This document shows, piece after piece, positions 13,101 through 24,258 of a stretch of 64,000 bases of DNA (its first letter is position 1; every line of letters begins with the position of its first letter). The stretch spans positions 248,001 to 312,000 of the forward strand of contig NW_002476512.1 of NCBI RefSeq assembly GCF_000189635.1, given 5' to 3'. A program made the position numbers and the translations under genes. Source of the stretch: Tetrahymena thermophila SB210 (Eukaryota > Ciliophora > Oligohymenophorea > Hymenostomatida > Tetrahymenidae). The notes beneath the pieces are model-generated. The model was not told where the DNA came from and made no database searches. It was given only the letters and a program-made list of their open reading frames with translations.

Positions 13101-15662
13101 AGACTTTTAAGAGCACAGTTAATTATTTTACTATTTATTTTCTTGCTATTTATCAATAATAAAGCTACTATTATTTGAAATTTATTCAGATATGTTTATA
13201 CTCTTTATTTCACTTTTCTAGTGTTCAATAATATCAGCTTTGTTAGTTTTTTCTGATTCTATTGCTTCTTCGATTTTGCTATTACTAAAAGAAGAATAAT
13301 TTTACTAAACTTAAGAAGAGTTATTCTCAACATTATTTAATTAATCTTTGATGGATAGATTATTATCTAATTGTTTTATGCTTTTATCATTCTATTAAGA
13401 ATTATTACCTTGCAATATTCCCTTTGAATTGGTTTAAATATCTACTAAATTTGGATTTGAAGTATAAACTTATTTTTCATTTATTAATTTTTTTGAAGAT
13501 TTATTTTCTATTGATTTAGACGATGATTTTTACCTAGAATGATTATTTTCATAAAAATTTTTTTAACTGGTTTTTTTAGAATTTTTATTTTGATTAATAC
13601 TATTATCAAGTTATTAAATAGACTCTTCTATATGATCCTAAGTTATATTGTAGTTCGAAGTATTGCTGCTTGTTTAGTTTTAATTATTCTTCATCATAGC
13701 TTATTTTATGAAAGATTTTTATGATGCTGACGGGGATTCTATAGTAAATTGATTTGGCTTTTATTCTTTATTGTTTTTTTCAATAGTTGATTTATATTCT
13801 GAAATATCTTCTTAAATGCTATAAAAGTTATCTGTTTAGTTATTCACTAATTTGACTAAAAGATTAAATAAATTTGGTACTTAACAATCTAGCTCATAGA
13901 GATACTAAAGAGCTTATGCTCTTTCATTATAATTAATATCTTAAGAATTACTTATTTTATGTAAATCATAGTTAAGTTAAAGGATTAATTCAAATGCTCC
14001 ATTAATTTAGTTACTTTTTACATCTGAAAGCTATCTAATTGTTTTATTAAACATATTAAATACATATTCTACATAATTTGTCTGCTATTCTGTTGACATG
14101 CTTTATCTAAGATCATAATTGCTAGATCTATGCATTTATTAGCTTTGTGCTCTATAATGAATTTTTTATTTGTTTTTAAATCCATCGCTATCAGAAGTAT
14201 TACTAAAATTTTATTTTAAATTTTAATTAGAGTTGTTTTAATTGATTTATTTTTATTCTTGAAGCTAACTGACATTAGCTTCACTGCTTTAAGCTTCTTC
14301 ATTTATTTACTGCTGTTGATTTTCTTAATAGTATTAAATTCTATTTTAAATACTTTTAATCAATATTAAACAGGATTATATCTTTATTGTATCATCATGT
14401 TCTGTATTTGTTTGATAAATAAGTCTTATTTATTATTCAATGCTCATCAATTTTCTATCAATATCATTAATTTCTTGGTAAATATTATGGATTGAATCTG
14501 TTTGATTTTGAAACTTATCATCAATAAAACTCATATATTTCTAAATTTCATTTAATTGATTTTCAGCATCTTATAAATATTTTTTATTAATCCCTTGGTT
14601 TCTTATCAAAAATCCTCCTGATTATTTAATTCTTTTGCCATCTAGATATCTTTTATCTATATCAGCTGCACTTTTATTAAGATTATAAGCTTCCTATAAT
14701 AAATAAATAGTTTAAATTAATAAACTAAAAATTAATTTAAAGTTTTACAATGTTTTATGAAATATTTATTCTTTTTTATGATTTTTCATTTCTTTTTTTT
14801 GACTTAGATTTCTTCATGTTTCTTGCTAATTTAGGAGAACTTTCCCTTATACCTATTTATCCTGCATTATTATGAACAAATATTAATTTTTTTCAAGACT
14901 TTGATAAATTAAATGGAGATCTTTAATACAAAATAATTTGAAACAAAAAAATTCATGTAGATTAATGAATTTAACTTTTTTTAAATGGTTTTAAAAAAAT
15001 AAGTTACCATATTAAGTCTAAATATACGAATTGATTATCGATTATTTTGTTACATATTTTAAATCTTTATTTTCCTATTTTCTGTTAGCAAAACTACTTT
15101 TAGGGCGATTGGTTTTGATTAACACCTATTTTTTAATTCTAAACTGGTTAATATCTTAAGTTACACTTTGTTGTGCAATATTTGGAAAATCCGTTTTCAC
15201 GTATATTGCAGAATTTTGCTTTAACTCTATCTATTCCGTATTCAAATACTATGATATAGACCTTTATTTTTTTTAAGAATAGTCTCCTGCATCTGTAGAT
15301 CCTTATGTTAAAGCTCTACTTTGTTAAACAAATACTTGATTTTAACTTTAATTTAGTTTATTTTCTGAGTATAAAGAGCCATTTCCAATAGACTTTTCAA
15401 TATGGAAAGAATTTTAGTTGAGCACTTTAATTTTAATATTCCTTTCTTTTAAAGGTGTAAAGTGCCTAAAATTAGTCGTTGGCTGCATCACAATCTTAAT
15501 ATCTTAATTATTAAACTAATTTTCTGAAAATTTTGATTAATTTCTTGAATAAATATCATATAAGTTAGAATCTAATAATATTTAATTCAATCTTTGTTTT
15601 AAATACCATTAAAAATTTTATCAATCTTATTTTTAATAATCTGTATTACTTTATGAATACAT
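10115..15662 (-). CDS. Large Gln/Asn-rich coiled-coil protein, unknown function
   Basis: Unrecognised protein of roughly 1,700 residues. The stop is TGA at 10115-10117. Four introns fit both frame and GT...AG: 10195-10260, 11969-12134, 14694-14748 and 14862-15007; the last two join the N-terminal third to the body in frame. The N-terminal part is basic and Ser/Gln-rich (MKKSKSKKRNEKS lies inside). The middle has helical/coiled-coil stretches and a long low-complexity S/N/Q/K linker at about 12.7-14.4 kb. The region near 12.2-12.5 kb is predicted helical (IRDLIKEDPKLKEEIKDFL). The end (about 10.3-11 kb) looks beta-rich. The start is uncertain. An ATG at 15660-15662 is in frame with the body, but a TGA at 15621-15623 interrupts it. 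The alternatives are a first exon I could not place or the Met near 15491. Probably cytoskeletal or scaffold-like, but that is only inference from composition. Confidence 0.7.
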
Positions 15663-16164
15663 TTATATAAAATTCAAAATATTTTTTAAAATTTTAATAT
15701 TATTTTTCTTTTTTATTGATTTCTTATTTATTTTACATAAAATTAACTGATGATAAATGTAAAATATTGTTAATTGAGAATAAATATTGTATAAAGACTA
15801 TAATTAAAATCTTCTTTTTTAATATAAAAGAGCAAAAGAGATAATTATTTCATGTTAGTAATTCAAATTTTTATGCTTTTTAATTAAAATTATATTTTTT
15901 TAAAAATTTAAAATAAAAATCTCTTAAAAATTAATTTATAATGTCTTTTTTGTTGGCAAAAACCAGTAAAAATAGTTAATGTTTTTATCAAATAATAATG
16001 AATTCAATCAGCTAATAATTTGAAATCAATTATTAAATTTATTATTATATGAGATATGCAATAAATTTCAATTTAAAAAGATATTAGATCTCTATTGAAG
16101 AGTTTATTGATATTTAATTTACTTTTATTTATCAGAAATTGTATAATAATATAAACATTTATAT
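15663..16164. other. Divergent intergenic region, AT-rich
   Basis: Lies between two divergently transcribed genes, so it probably holds both promoters. Sequence is almost pure A/T with no recognisable element. Confidence 0.5.
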
Positions 16165-18475
16165 ATGTAAGAATATTAAAACTATAGCTTTCTTAACGAT
16201 ATACCAAACTAAAAAATTTAACTCACAGAAGAAAGCTGTAAAATTATCGAAAAGCTTGAGTTAAAAGAGAAAAATTACCAAAAAAAGATTCTCCAACTTT
16301 AAAAAGAAAACATCATTCTTACTAATAACATAAAGGACTTAGAAGATTAAAAGAAGAGATTGAGATAATAAAAGTTAGAATATTAAAAGGAATTAGAATT
16401 AAGCAAACATAAGATTACTATTTTAGAAAATGAAATAGATAATATTGAAATAGTTCATAGCTGTACAAGCAATTCAGGTTTTAATAAAGATTCTCCTGAA
16501 AAAAGCTTCAAGAAGCTAAGGAGAAAGATTTTAGACTATAAAGATAAATTTTAAATTGATACAAGCAAAAAAGAAGAAATTATTCAAGAAAATATTAGGC
16601 TAAATACTGTGATAGAAGAAATGTAAGCAAAACTTGAAAAGGCTAACTAAGTTTAAGATGAAATTGATAAATATGAAAATATATTTGATCAATAAACCAT
16701 TTCTTTTAAAAAAATACAAGCTATATTGTAAGGATTTTTTAATGATTTTGAGGAAATAAGGGTGTATTAATAATTAGAAAGTGACTTAATTTCAACTAAT
16801 TTTTTATAGTTTTCACAGAAAATAAACAGCCTTAATAGCGATACTCTTATTATTAGCAATGAACTTATTTAGGAGACCATTTTAACTTTATTAAATTAGA
16901 TAGAAGTAATAAAATTTTGTATTAGTTCATCTGTAATTTTAAATTGAAATTAATTAAAATAGTTTGGGATTAAGGCAAGTTTAAATTTAAAAAAATCATA
17001 TGTAGAAATATCAGATTAGCTGCAATTAAAAGATTCAGAAAATGAATAACAATATTTATAATTCGAAAATATGCAAAAATAATTATAAGATGCTCTTGAT
17101 GCAAGAGAATTATATGAAAATGAAAATAATTATTTAAAAAGTTAAATAGAAGAATTAGCAGAACAATACCTCTAAGAAAAAAATATGGTAGCATATATTT
17201 AAATAAATTATTATTTTTAAATTAATTTAATATAGATATTAAAAAAGTTTACAATTGAGGCTTAAGAAGAGTAATTCTAACTAAAATCTGAAACTGAAAA
17301 GCTGTAAAAAGAAAATTAATTTTTAGATGAAATCATGAATAAGTAAAATAATTTGTAATTTCAACTAAATATAAAAATTATTTTAAAGGTTAGTGAACTT
17401 AATGCCAAGTTAAGACACTTAAGAACTTATTTAAGAAATAGTATCAAGGGCAAGAAGTATATTAGTTATTGAAAAGGAAAGAATATATATAGAATAGCTG
17501 CTTTAGATAAACGAATAAAATATGAAGTTAGCGATTTAATCTTTGCCATAGGATATCACAGATGATGATGTTTGTGTAATAAGAAAGAACGTAGAAAGGT
17601 TTAGAGAAAGTCTGAAAAATTGCTCTTAGCAAAAATAAATGCTAGTCAATGAACTTAGTGATTTACTTTCAAAGCTAGATAGAGCTGCAATAATATAAGC
17701 CCATAGACTTCAAGCAATAAGATCTACAGAATAAGATGAAGTAAATAAATTTAAAATGAAATTTGATATTAATTAATAATATAATTTTAAATAGATAATC
17801 AATCAAGCTTATTTAGATTTAATTGAAAAAGAAAAGTAAATTTAAAAGAACTAGAATAGCAGCAAAACATAGAAAGATACTTAAGAAATAGTTTATAGAT
17901 CTGCTAGAGAACTGCTACAGCAAAAAGTAAAAAGAGAAGGAAATCCTTTACTTTCAAAGAATACTTAATAAAGAAATTAAGACTTGATATAAGAAGAACT
18001 AGAAATTGATTAAAAATTAAAATCTTCACTGTAAAATGGCAGCTTCACAATTAAGTCTATTCTATCAAAGTAAAATTGATTTTTGCATCAATATCAACAA
18101 AAAATAATATTTTTAAATCGTTAACAGTAACCGATCATATAAAGAGCAGGCATTACTAGTTGAAAACGATTAAAGTCTAATAAAAAATAAAAAAAAGGAT
18201 TTAAGCGAACTTCTAGAAGATGATTAAAACAAAGATAAAAGTAATTTTGTTTGTAGTTTAAATTTACTGATTTTATATTTTTTATAGGTCTTTTATAGAA
18301 GCACATGCTATTAAAAAGAAACCAATTTATTGTTAGAGGGGAAAACCCATTAAATTTAGATATTGATAAGAGCTAGGATGATTATTTTTCCAAGCTTGAC
18401 TACTCAAAAAGCAATGCTTCTGAAATAAATTTAGGCTAAATTGATCAATAAAATTAGGAAAAAGATGATCTATGA
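16165..18475 (+). CDS. Coiled-coil protein, unknown function
   Basis: Unrecognised protein, largely alpha-helical coiled coil rich in Glu, Lys and Gln. The ATG at 16165-16167 opens a frame beginning MQEYQNYSFLNDIPNQK. Introns that keep frame: about 16905-16961, about 17190-17238, 17342 to about 17388, about 18069-18118 and a last one near 18240-18289. Their removal joins every helical block and leads to TGA at 18473-18475. Continuous heptad-like sequence fills most of the first 350 residues. Near 17.4-17.6 kb comes a helical segment (SRARSILVIEKERIYIEQ) and a conserved-looking ITDDDVCVIRKNVERF. The C-terminal tail is acidic (SELLEDDQNKDK). Likely a structural component such as a basal-body or cytoskeletal protein; this is inference only. 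Reading with the standard code would break it into many pieces. Confidence 0.75.
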
Positions 18476-18913
18476 AATTTGCTAAATAATTATTATAAAT
18501 ATTCAATATGTAAATCGATTCATTTAATTTACTTGTCATTTATTTATATAATTAACAAACTTAAAAATACATAATATTTTTTTTCCTAAATATTTGTGAT
18601 TTCCAAACAAAAATATTTATTTTTGGTTATTCATAAAACAAACAAAAAATATTTTAAAAAATGCTTTATAGAAGAAGTATAGAAAGAAATACTTTATTCT
18701 AAAAAAAAATTGAATTTTTATATAAAAAAACGATTATTGCACTGCACTTATACACTTCAAAAGAGTCAGCATTTGATTACATTATTTCGGTAAAATTAAA
18801 TAAAAACTGGTTAGCATACTATTAAAAACACTTAAATTTGAGTAAAAATTTGTGGTGAATCTAAATAAAAAACTGAAAAAATATTAAAAAAGTAAATTAA
18901 TTAAGTATTAAAA
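18476..18913. other. Intergenic, AT-rich
   Basis: Between two same-strand genes. Nothing recognisable apart from poly-A/T runs. Confidence 0.6.
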
Positions 18914-20260
18914 ATGAAAGTAAATTAGTTAAGTTAAGGGTTTCCTGAGTACTTAAGCCATAAGCAAGATTAGTAAAACATATTAAAGTAGCAAGTATAT
19001 ACTCCCTCAAGGAGAGTAGAGTTTAATCATAAAAGGAATACTCATCAAAATATATTTAGCGATTAGTATCACTTTTTGCCTTCAACTCAAGTAAAGAATC
19101 CATTTTTACGATAAGAGTTCAAAATAGGTGAAGTCAAATAAAACTGGGTATAGCTAGTAGATGAAAAGGTTCTTTCACCAGTGGAAGTATATGATTGTGT
19201 GCTAGATTAAGTTTAAACAGTTCCAAGAGAAACTATTTTTATGAAAAATAAAGACTTATATCCATAGTATTATAAAGAAGCATTAAATGATGGATGTAAA
19301 AAGGAATTTAGGAGAATTTCAGGACCATTTATGTAGTAGATCAAAGAGATAAATAAAATGAAACCAATTATCGAAGATGTAAAAACTCCATCTAAGTTAA
19401 GAAATTAGTCTTACTCAAATAAAGATTATTATTTAAGTAATAATATTAATAATATATCTTCCTAGTTTGATATATCTTCAGATGAGAAATAAAGAAATAG
19501 CTATTCATATTAAACGAAACCAATATTGTTAAGATAAAGCATGCTTATGGAAAAATCAAATTTCTTTACTCCTAATTTCAAAGAAAATGATGAGGTTGAT
19601 GAAAAATTAGAAGAAGAAAAAAGAAATTAATATTTGAGTCATGATCCAAGATATATTAATAAAGTTGAACACGATATTAACAAAGAATTAATTTAAAACT
19701 CCATGAAAAAATAGAAATCCTTGGCTAGATTAAATAGGGATTTAAAGCAACATCCAGAACTAAAATCCTCCAAACAATTTGAAAACTCTTCATCTTACAA
19801 TTCTCTTGAGAGAATTAATGATTTAAAGAGAAGTGTTGAGTTTCAATAGTTCGAAGATGAACTAACTAAATTTGAAAAGTCATTAAAGACTAATAAAAAA
19901 ACAAATTGTGCATGGATGACTAATAGTAATTAAAGGCTCACAAATAAAAGTTAATTTATGTAATAATCATAAAAAGTAGAAACACCTTAATCATAATTTC
20001 ATTTATAAAAAGATGAATCTAATTTTAACTCCCCCATAATATTACAACAGAATTTGTAAAACCAAAATTCTTAAAATAGCTCATAAAAAGAATAGAATAA
20101 CTTTAATTTTGATAAAATAAATAGTAATATATCTAACACTGATAATCTTAACACTCCTTCTTTTAATAATATATATAATTTTCACTTTAAGCCTAGCTAT
20201 TCTTCTTCAAAAAAATTAGATTCAAATTAAGGGTCTCAACATACTCTTGCTTAAAGTTGA
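18914..20260 (+). CDS. Low-complexity Asn/Gln/Ser-rich protein, single exon
   Basis: An uninterrupted frame of 449 codons from ATG 18914-18916 to TGA 20258-20260, with dozens of in-frame TAA/TAG glutamines, gives a 448-residue hydrophilic protein. I recognise no domain. The first 130 residues look ordered and carry motifs such as HFLPSTQVKNPFLRQEFKIG and FRRISGPFMQQIKEINKMKP. The C-terminal half is N/Q/S-rich and probably disordered. There is no signal peptide or membrane segment. It follows the coiled-coil gene on the same strand with a 438-base gap. The gene model is secure because one frame spans 1.3 kb. The function is unknown; it could be a conserved ciliate regulatory or cytoskeletal protein. 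Confidence 0.82.
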
Positions 20261-20330
20261 ATAATAAATATTAGTATTATTTGACGTATTGTTTAATCAT
20301 TTGATTTAAATGAATATTTTAATACCAATA

Positions 20331-20350
20331 ACAAACAAACAAACAAATAA
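20331..20350. repeat. (CAAA)n microsatellite
   Basis: Tetranucleotide repeat in the 3' flank of the low-complexity gene. A second copy lies at 21034-21054. Confidence 0.85.
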
Positions 20351-20734
20351 AATAAGATTATATACTGAGTAAAAAATTAATCAAGCTTCAGAATATTTAT
20401 TTATAAAAATATTTTAAGTATTTTAAAAATTATTTATTTATCTGAATATAAAAATTGTAAATAAATTTTATTTTTCTTGAATGAGTTAGTTTTATGAAAT
20501 TTAAATTTAATAGTAATAATAATCTATCTTTGATTAAAGTGCTATATACATTTAAAAATTATGCTAATCTATTATCAAATATTTTAGATATTGCTTAGAA
20601 AAAGCATACCAGAATGTAGAATAGAATTTTTGTAATATTTTTGTTATTAGAGAAATAATAGAAAATATTAAATTTATTTTTAATTGAATGTTAAAGTATT
20701 ACTTATTTTACTATCTATGTATAAGAATTCTAAA

Positions 20735-20752
20735 GATAGATAGATAGATAGA
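20735..20752. repeat. (GATA)n microsatellite
   Basis: About four and a half GATA units between two genes. A similar GATA tract occurs at 57379-57391. Confidence 0.85.
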
Positions 20753-21033
20753 CATAGAGATAAATGGAATTTTTCAAAAATTCTTATACAAATAAAGAGA
20801 TTAATAAATGGAATCAGAATCAAAAAATAAATTAAATAAGCAATTAATTCAAATTGCCTGTTCAAAAAGTTTTTGATCTGAAATATTACGCAATTAATAA
20901 AAAAATAAACCAGTTTATAATGTGGAAGCAAAGTTAATTAAAGGGATCAACAGGTAAGTAGAAGAGGAGTTTCGTTGTTATCAACCAATTTATTTTAATC
21001 AATATTTAAAAATTACATCATTATAAAAAATTA

Positions 21034-21054
21034 TAAACAAACAAACAAACAAAA
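21034..21054. repeat. (CAAA)n microsatellite
   Basis: About 70 bases upstream of the B-box/WD40 start codon, probably in the 5' UTR or promoter. Confidence 0.85.
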
Positions 21055-21121
21055 AATCAAATCAAATCAAACAACCTTTTAAAACCTGGAATTATTATTA
21101 CTTTTAAGCAAGTCATATAAT

Positions 21122-23517
21122 ATGTACCCGTTTACTCTAGCTAATTAGTATTGTGTAGCGAGCAATCACAACTCAACAAAAAACATGGTTTGCTATGAGA
21201 AAGATTGCCCAAAAAGAGGGCTAATATGTGAATGGTGCCAAATCGAAGAACACAAAGATCATAAAGTTATTAGCCTTGAGTAGTATATGAACTAAATTTC
21301 ATTAGTCTTCACGTCATCTACTAATTAAGAAAAGCTATTAAATAGTATTGAAGCCTACTAGTTAAATGTTAATAGTGAAATTAGGTAAATGATTGAGAAT
21401 ATTTACTCACTTAAAAATTAAATAGAGAAATACCTTTAGCAAATGACTACATTTTAGCTAGACTTCTCTTTGCTTTTGGATAGCATCAAAGTATATTTTT
21501 TAAAATGTTAATTATCCTACTATTCTTTACTAACTAAAATAAGAAAGCTTCCTAAAAAAAAATGCATTCAAACGAATGATTCAATTTAATTTGCATTTTT
21601 ATATAATAAGTATCTTGTTATAACATTTTACATTTCTCATTTTACAAGCACTAACTGTAAAATGAGCTTGCTTTTGAAGTCAATTGCTTGTCACTGCTTT
21701 CATTTTTATTTAAAAATATAGTTTATGCTTTCTTGCAAAATATGAATTCATTAATTTATTTATAAAAACTAGGAAATGTATCATAGAGTTTGCTCATAGT
21801 CTAATTAAATTAGGACAAAAATTGATGAGAAATTACCTCCTTCATATGTCAATAAATATGTTGAAGACACTCTTTAGCTTTTTGAATATGACAGAACTCT
21901 AGAATGTTAGATTAGAAACTTAGATTATAATCACTAATATAAGTTAGAATGCAAATAGATTGTCAAAGATGCAAAACTTTTCTAAAAATATGAAAATGTT
22001 CACTCTTACTCCAAGATACTACGCAAGAAAATTGTTAAAATAGATTAAAAGATGCAATATAGATTCGAGCAGTATTTTTCAGATATGAATACTCATTTCA
22101 ACTTCTATAAGCTTAAAGCTCAAAAGAATTAAGAGTAGAGTCAAGAAATGGTTGTAGAAGATTATGGATTAGAATTATACCACTATAAGAATCCTAAGTT
22201 ACTAAATGAAATGAAAATGTTTTGCTCTTACAAACCTGAAAATGATAAATTTTAGGATATTGTAAATCTACTTTAGAATAAACCTAAATCGATCAAAATA
22301 ATTTCCAAAGCCACCTAGTAGAAGATAGCAACTATTAGAGATATTTCTTCATCGAATGGTTCATCTTTGTTTGCCACTATAACAGATGCAGGAATGCAAA
22401 TCTGGGACTACAAAAGTGTAATTTTTAATTTTTAAATTTTACAGATATTTTGCTACTGGAAGAAATATTTTTTAAGATAAATTACTACTTTAAAAATTTT
22501 ATCAGAGATTTATTAATTAAATTAACTAAAAATATAAATAAAAAGGGTCAAAAAGTAAGGAACATTCCAGGAATTAAATATGGCATATTCATTTAAAAAT
22601 ATCGCTATCTAGCATGTTGTGAGAACTCAATAATAAAAATTATAAATATGTAGAATTATAGAGTGATGAAGATTTTGAAGTCAAACAATAGCCATATTAT
22701 TAGGTTGTATTATGATGAAACAAACGATATCTTATACTCCACAGGCAACATAGGAAAGGTGGAATTGTGGAATATAATGAAAGGAGAGCTCATTTATTGC
22801 ATTATGGAGGCAAGATCATAAATTTACTCTATAACTTGCACTGAAATACAAAAAAAGCAATACTTATACTATGGCGAAAAAGAAGGCTCAATAACTATTT
22901 ATGACTTAAAAGAAAAACAAGTTACTAAAACCAAAAAGATGAATGACTAAGTATTCTTTTTGAAAGCTTTAGAAATCTAAAATAAGCAAATTCTTGTAGC
23001 AGTTGCCTCTTAAAAAGTTTTCATTTTAGATGCGAACACTCTTGAAGAGTATAAAAAGTAAGAATTTGTTGATTTTATAAACTCAGCTATGATAGTTTAT
23101 GACACTCTTTTTATCACTGTTGGTCATGAAGGTATGGTCTTACTTATGAAAATAAGCTTTGACCAAAAATTCCCAATTGTGGAGTCCAGATTAAAGTATT
23201 CCACTGAAAGGTTTGCTTTATGCTGGATTGAAAAGAGTAGAGTTATGATCTATAATTCAAAAACTATCAAACAGAGAACCAATATTTTATAATAGAATAA
23301 TATCGTTAATCACGATAATTAAAATAATAATAACAACAATAACAATATAAACTAAATGAACAACAATTTTATATTCTAAAATAATTTCAATAACTTTGAT
23401 TTCCATAACCCTTTCAACAATACCTTCCATCAAGGATTCCATTTCAACTTCAATCAAACTTTACAATTTTTAAATGATCCATCATAAGGTGATGACTTAA
23501 TTGTTTGCTAATATTGA
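21122..23517 (+). CDS. B-box zinc finger / WD40-repeat protein
   Basis: The start ATG is 21122-21124 and the stop TGA 23515-23517. The N-terminus is B-box-like: C11, H16, C24, C29, C36, C39, H44 and H47, with GLICEWC in the middle, the usual zinc-binding order. A coiled-coil region follows (about 21.3-22.2 kb). The C-terminal half forms WD40-type blades, e.g. ISSSNGSSLFATITDAGMQIWDY (near 22340-22415) and SHIIRLYYDETND...GKVELWN (near 22690-22770), then YYGEKEGSITIYDL. A tail of Asn and Phe-rich sequence ends the protein. One intron lies within about 21.5-21.77 kb (boundaries unresolved; the next exon starts near 21770) and one at about 22420-22555. B-box plus coiled coil plus propeller suggests a TRIM-like scaffold, but there is no RING, so ligase activity cannot be claimed. 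Confidence 0.78.
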
Positions 23518-24258
23518 GATAAAAGTTTAATTTGTTAAATAATTATAAAACTTTTATAGCAATTAACTAATTTAATTTAGGCAAACATTACTTTTCATTT
23601 AAAACTAAATTGGAATTTTACAATTTATCTCTATCATAATTTAAACAGAAAAGTAAAGTTTTAAAGAATTTGATTAAAATTATCCCATCATGTCTACTAT
23701 TGTTTATTTAACAATTAATAATTTTATAACTAATAGTTATTTAATTGATACTAATTTCATAAAAATAAATAAATTACTTACTAAAACTTATAGTTACTTA
23801 TATAAATACTAATGTTGTTTACTTATTCATTCATAAACATTGAGATTATTTTTAAAATTATTTTATTTTTATATTTTATTTTTTCATAAAATATTTAATT
23901 TTATTAAATATACAAAACATAGAAGCTTTAATTAAATAAATTACTATCTATTTAATAACCCAAAGGATTTAATAGTTTCTTTATGTTAATAACTCTATTA
24001 AAACTTGTAATATTTATATTCATGATAACTATATTTTTTGTTGATGATTAAAGAAAAGTAAATCGAATAATTTATTTAATTTTTAATTTATCATAAAATA
24101 TTTAAAAGCTTCACTTATTTTTAAATATTCCTTTATTAACTCTATGAAAATTAATAATATTTATATACATGATAAAGTGGTATTAATTTTTATTATTTAT
24201 GATGAAAGAAAAGTAAATAGATAAAGATTGCTAAATCAAAATTATTAAAGATAATTTA
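23518..24258. other. Intergenic, AT-rich
   Basis: Between the WD40 gene and the first LRR gene, both plus strand. There are imperfect duplicated stretches around 23990-24020 and 24140-24170 (aactctatta / attaactctatga) and 24040-24060 versus 24200-24220 (aagaaaagtaaat), but no gene. Confidence 0.5.

Larger units (their letters stand above)
20261..21121. other. Intergenic with microsatellites
   Basis: Contains a CAAA repeat at about 20331-20350, a GATA repeat at about 20735-20752, a second CAAA tract at about 21034-21054, and a short AATCA repeat just after it. The two CAAA tracts lie downstream of one gene and directly upstream of the next. A weak minus-strand frame at 20680-20931 was not accepted. 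Confidence 0.7.

Noticed and set aside
20680..20931. Minus-strand hydrophobic frame with microsatellite inside
   Set aside because: Reads through the GATA repeat; typical spurious A/T-rich frame.
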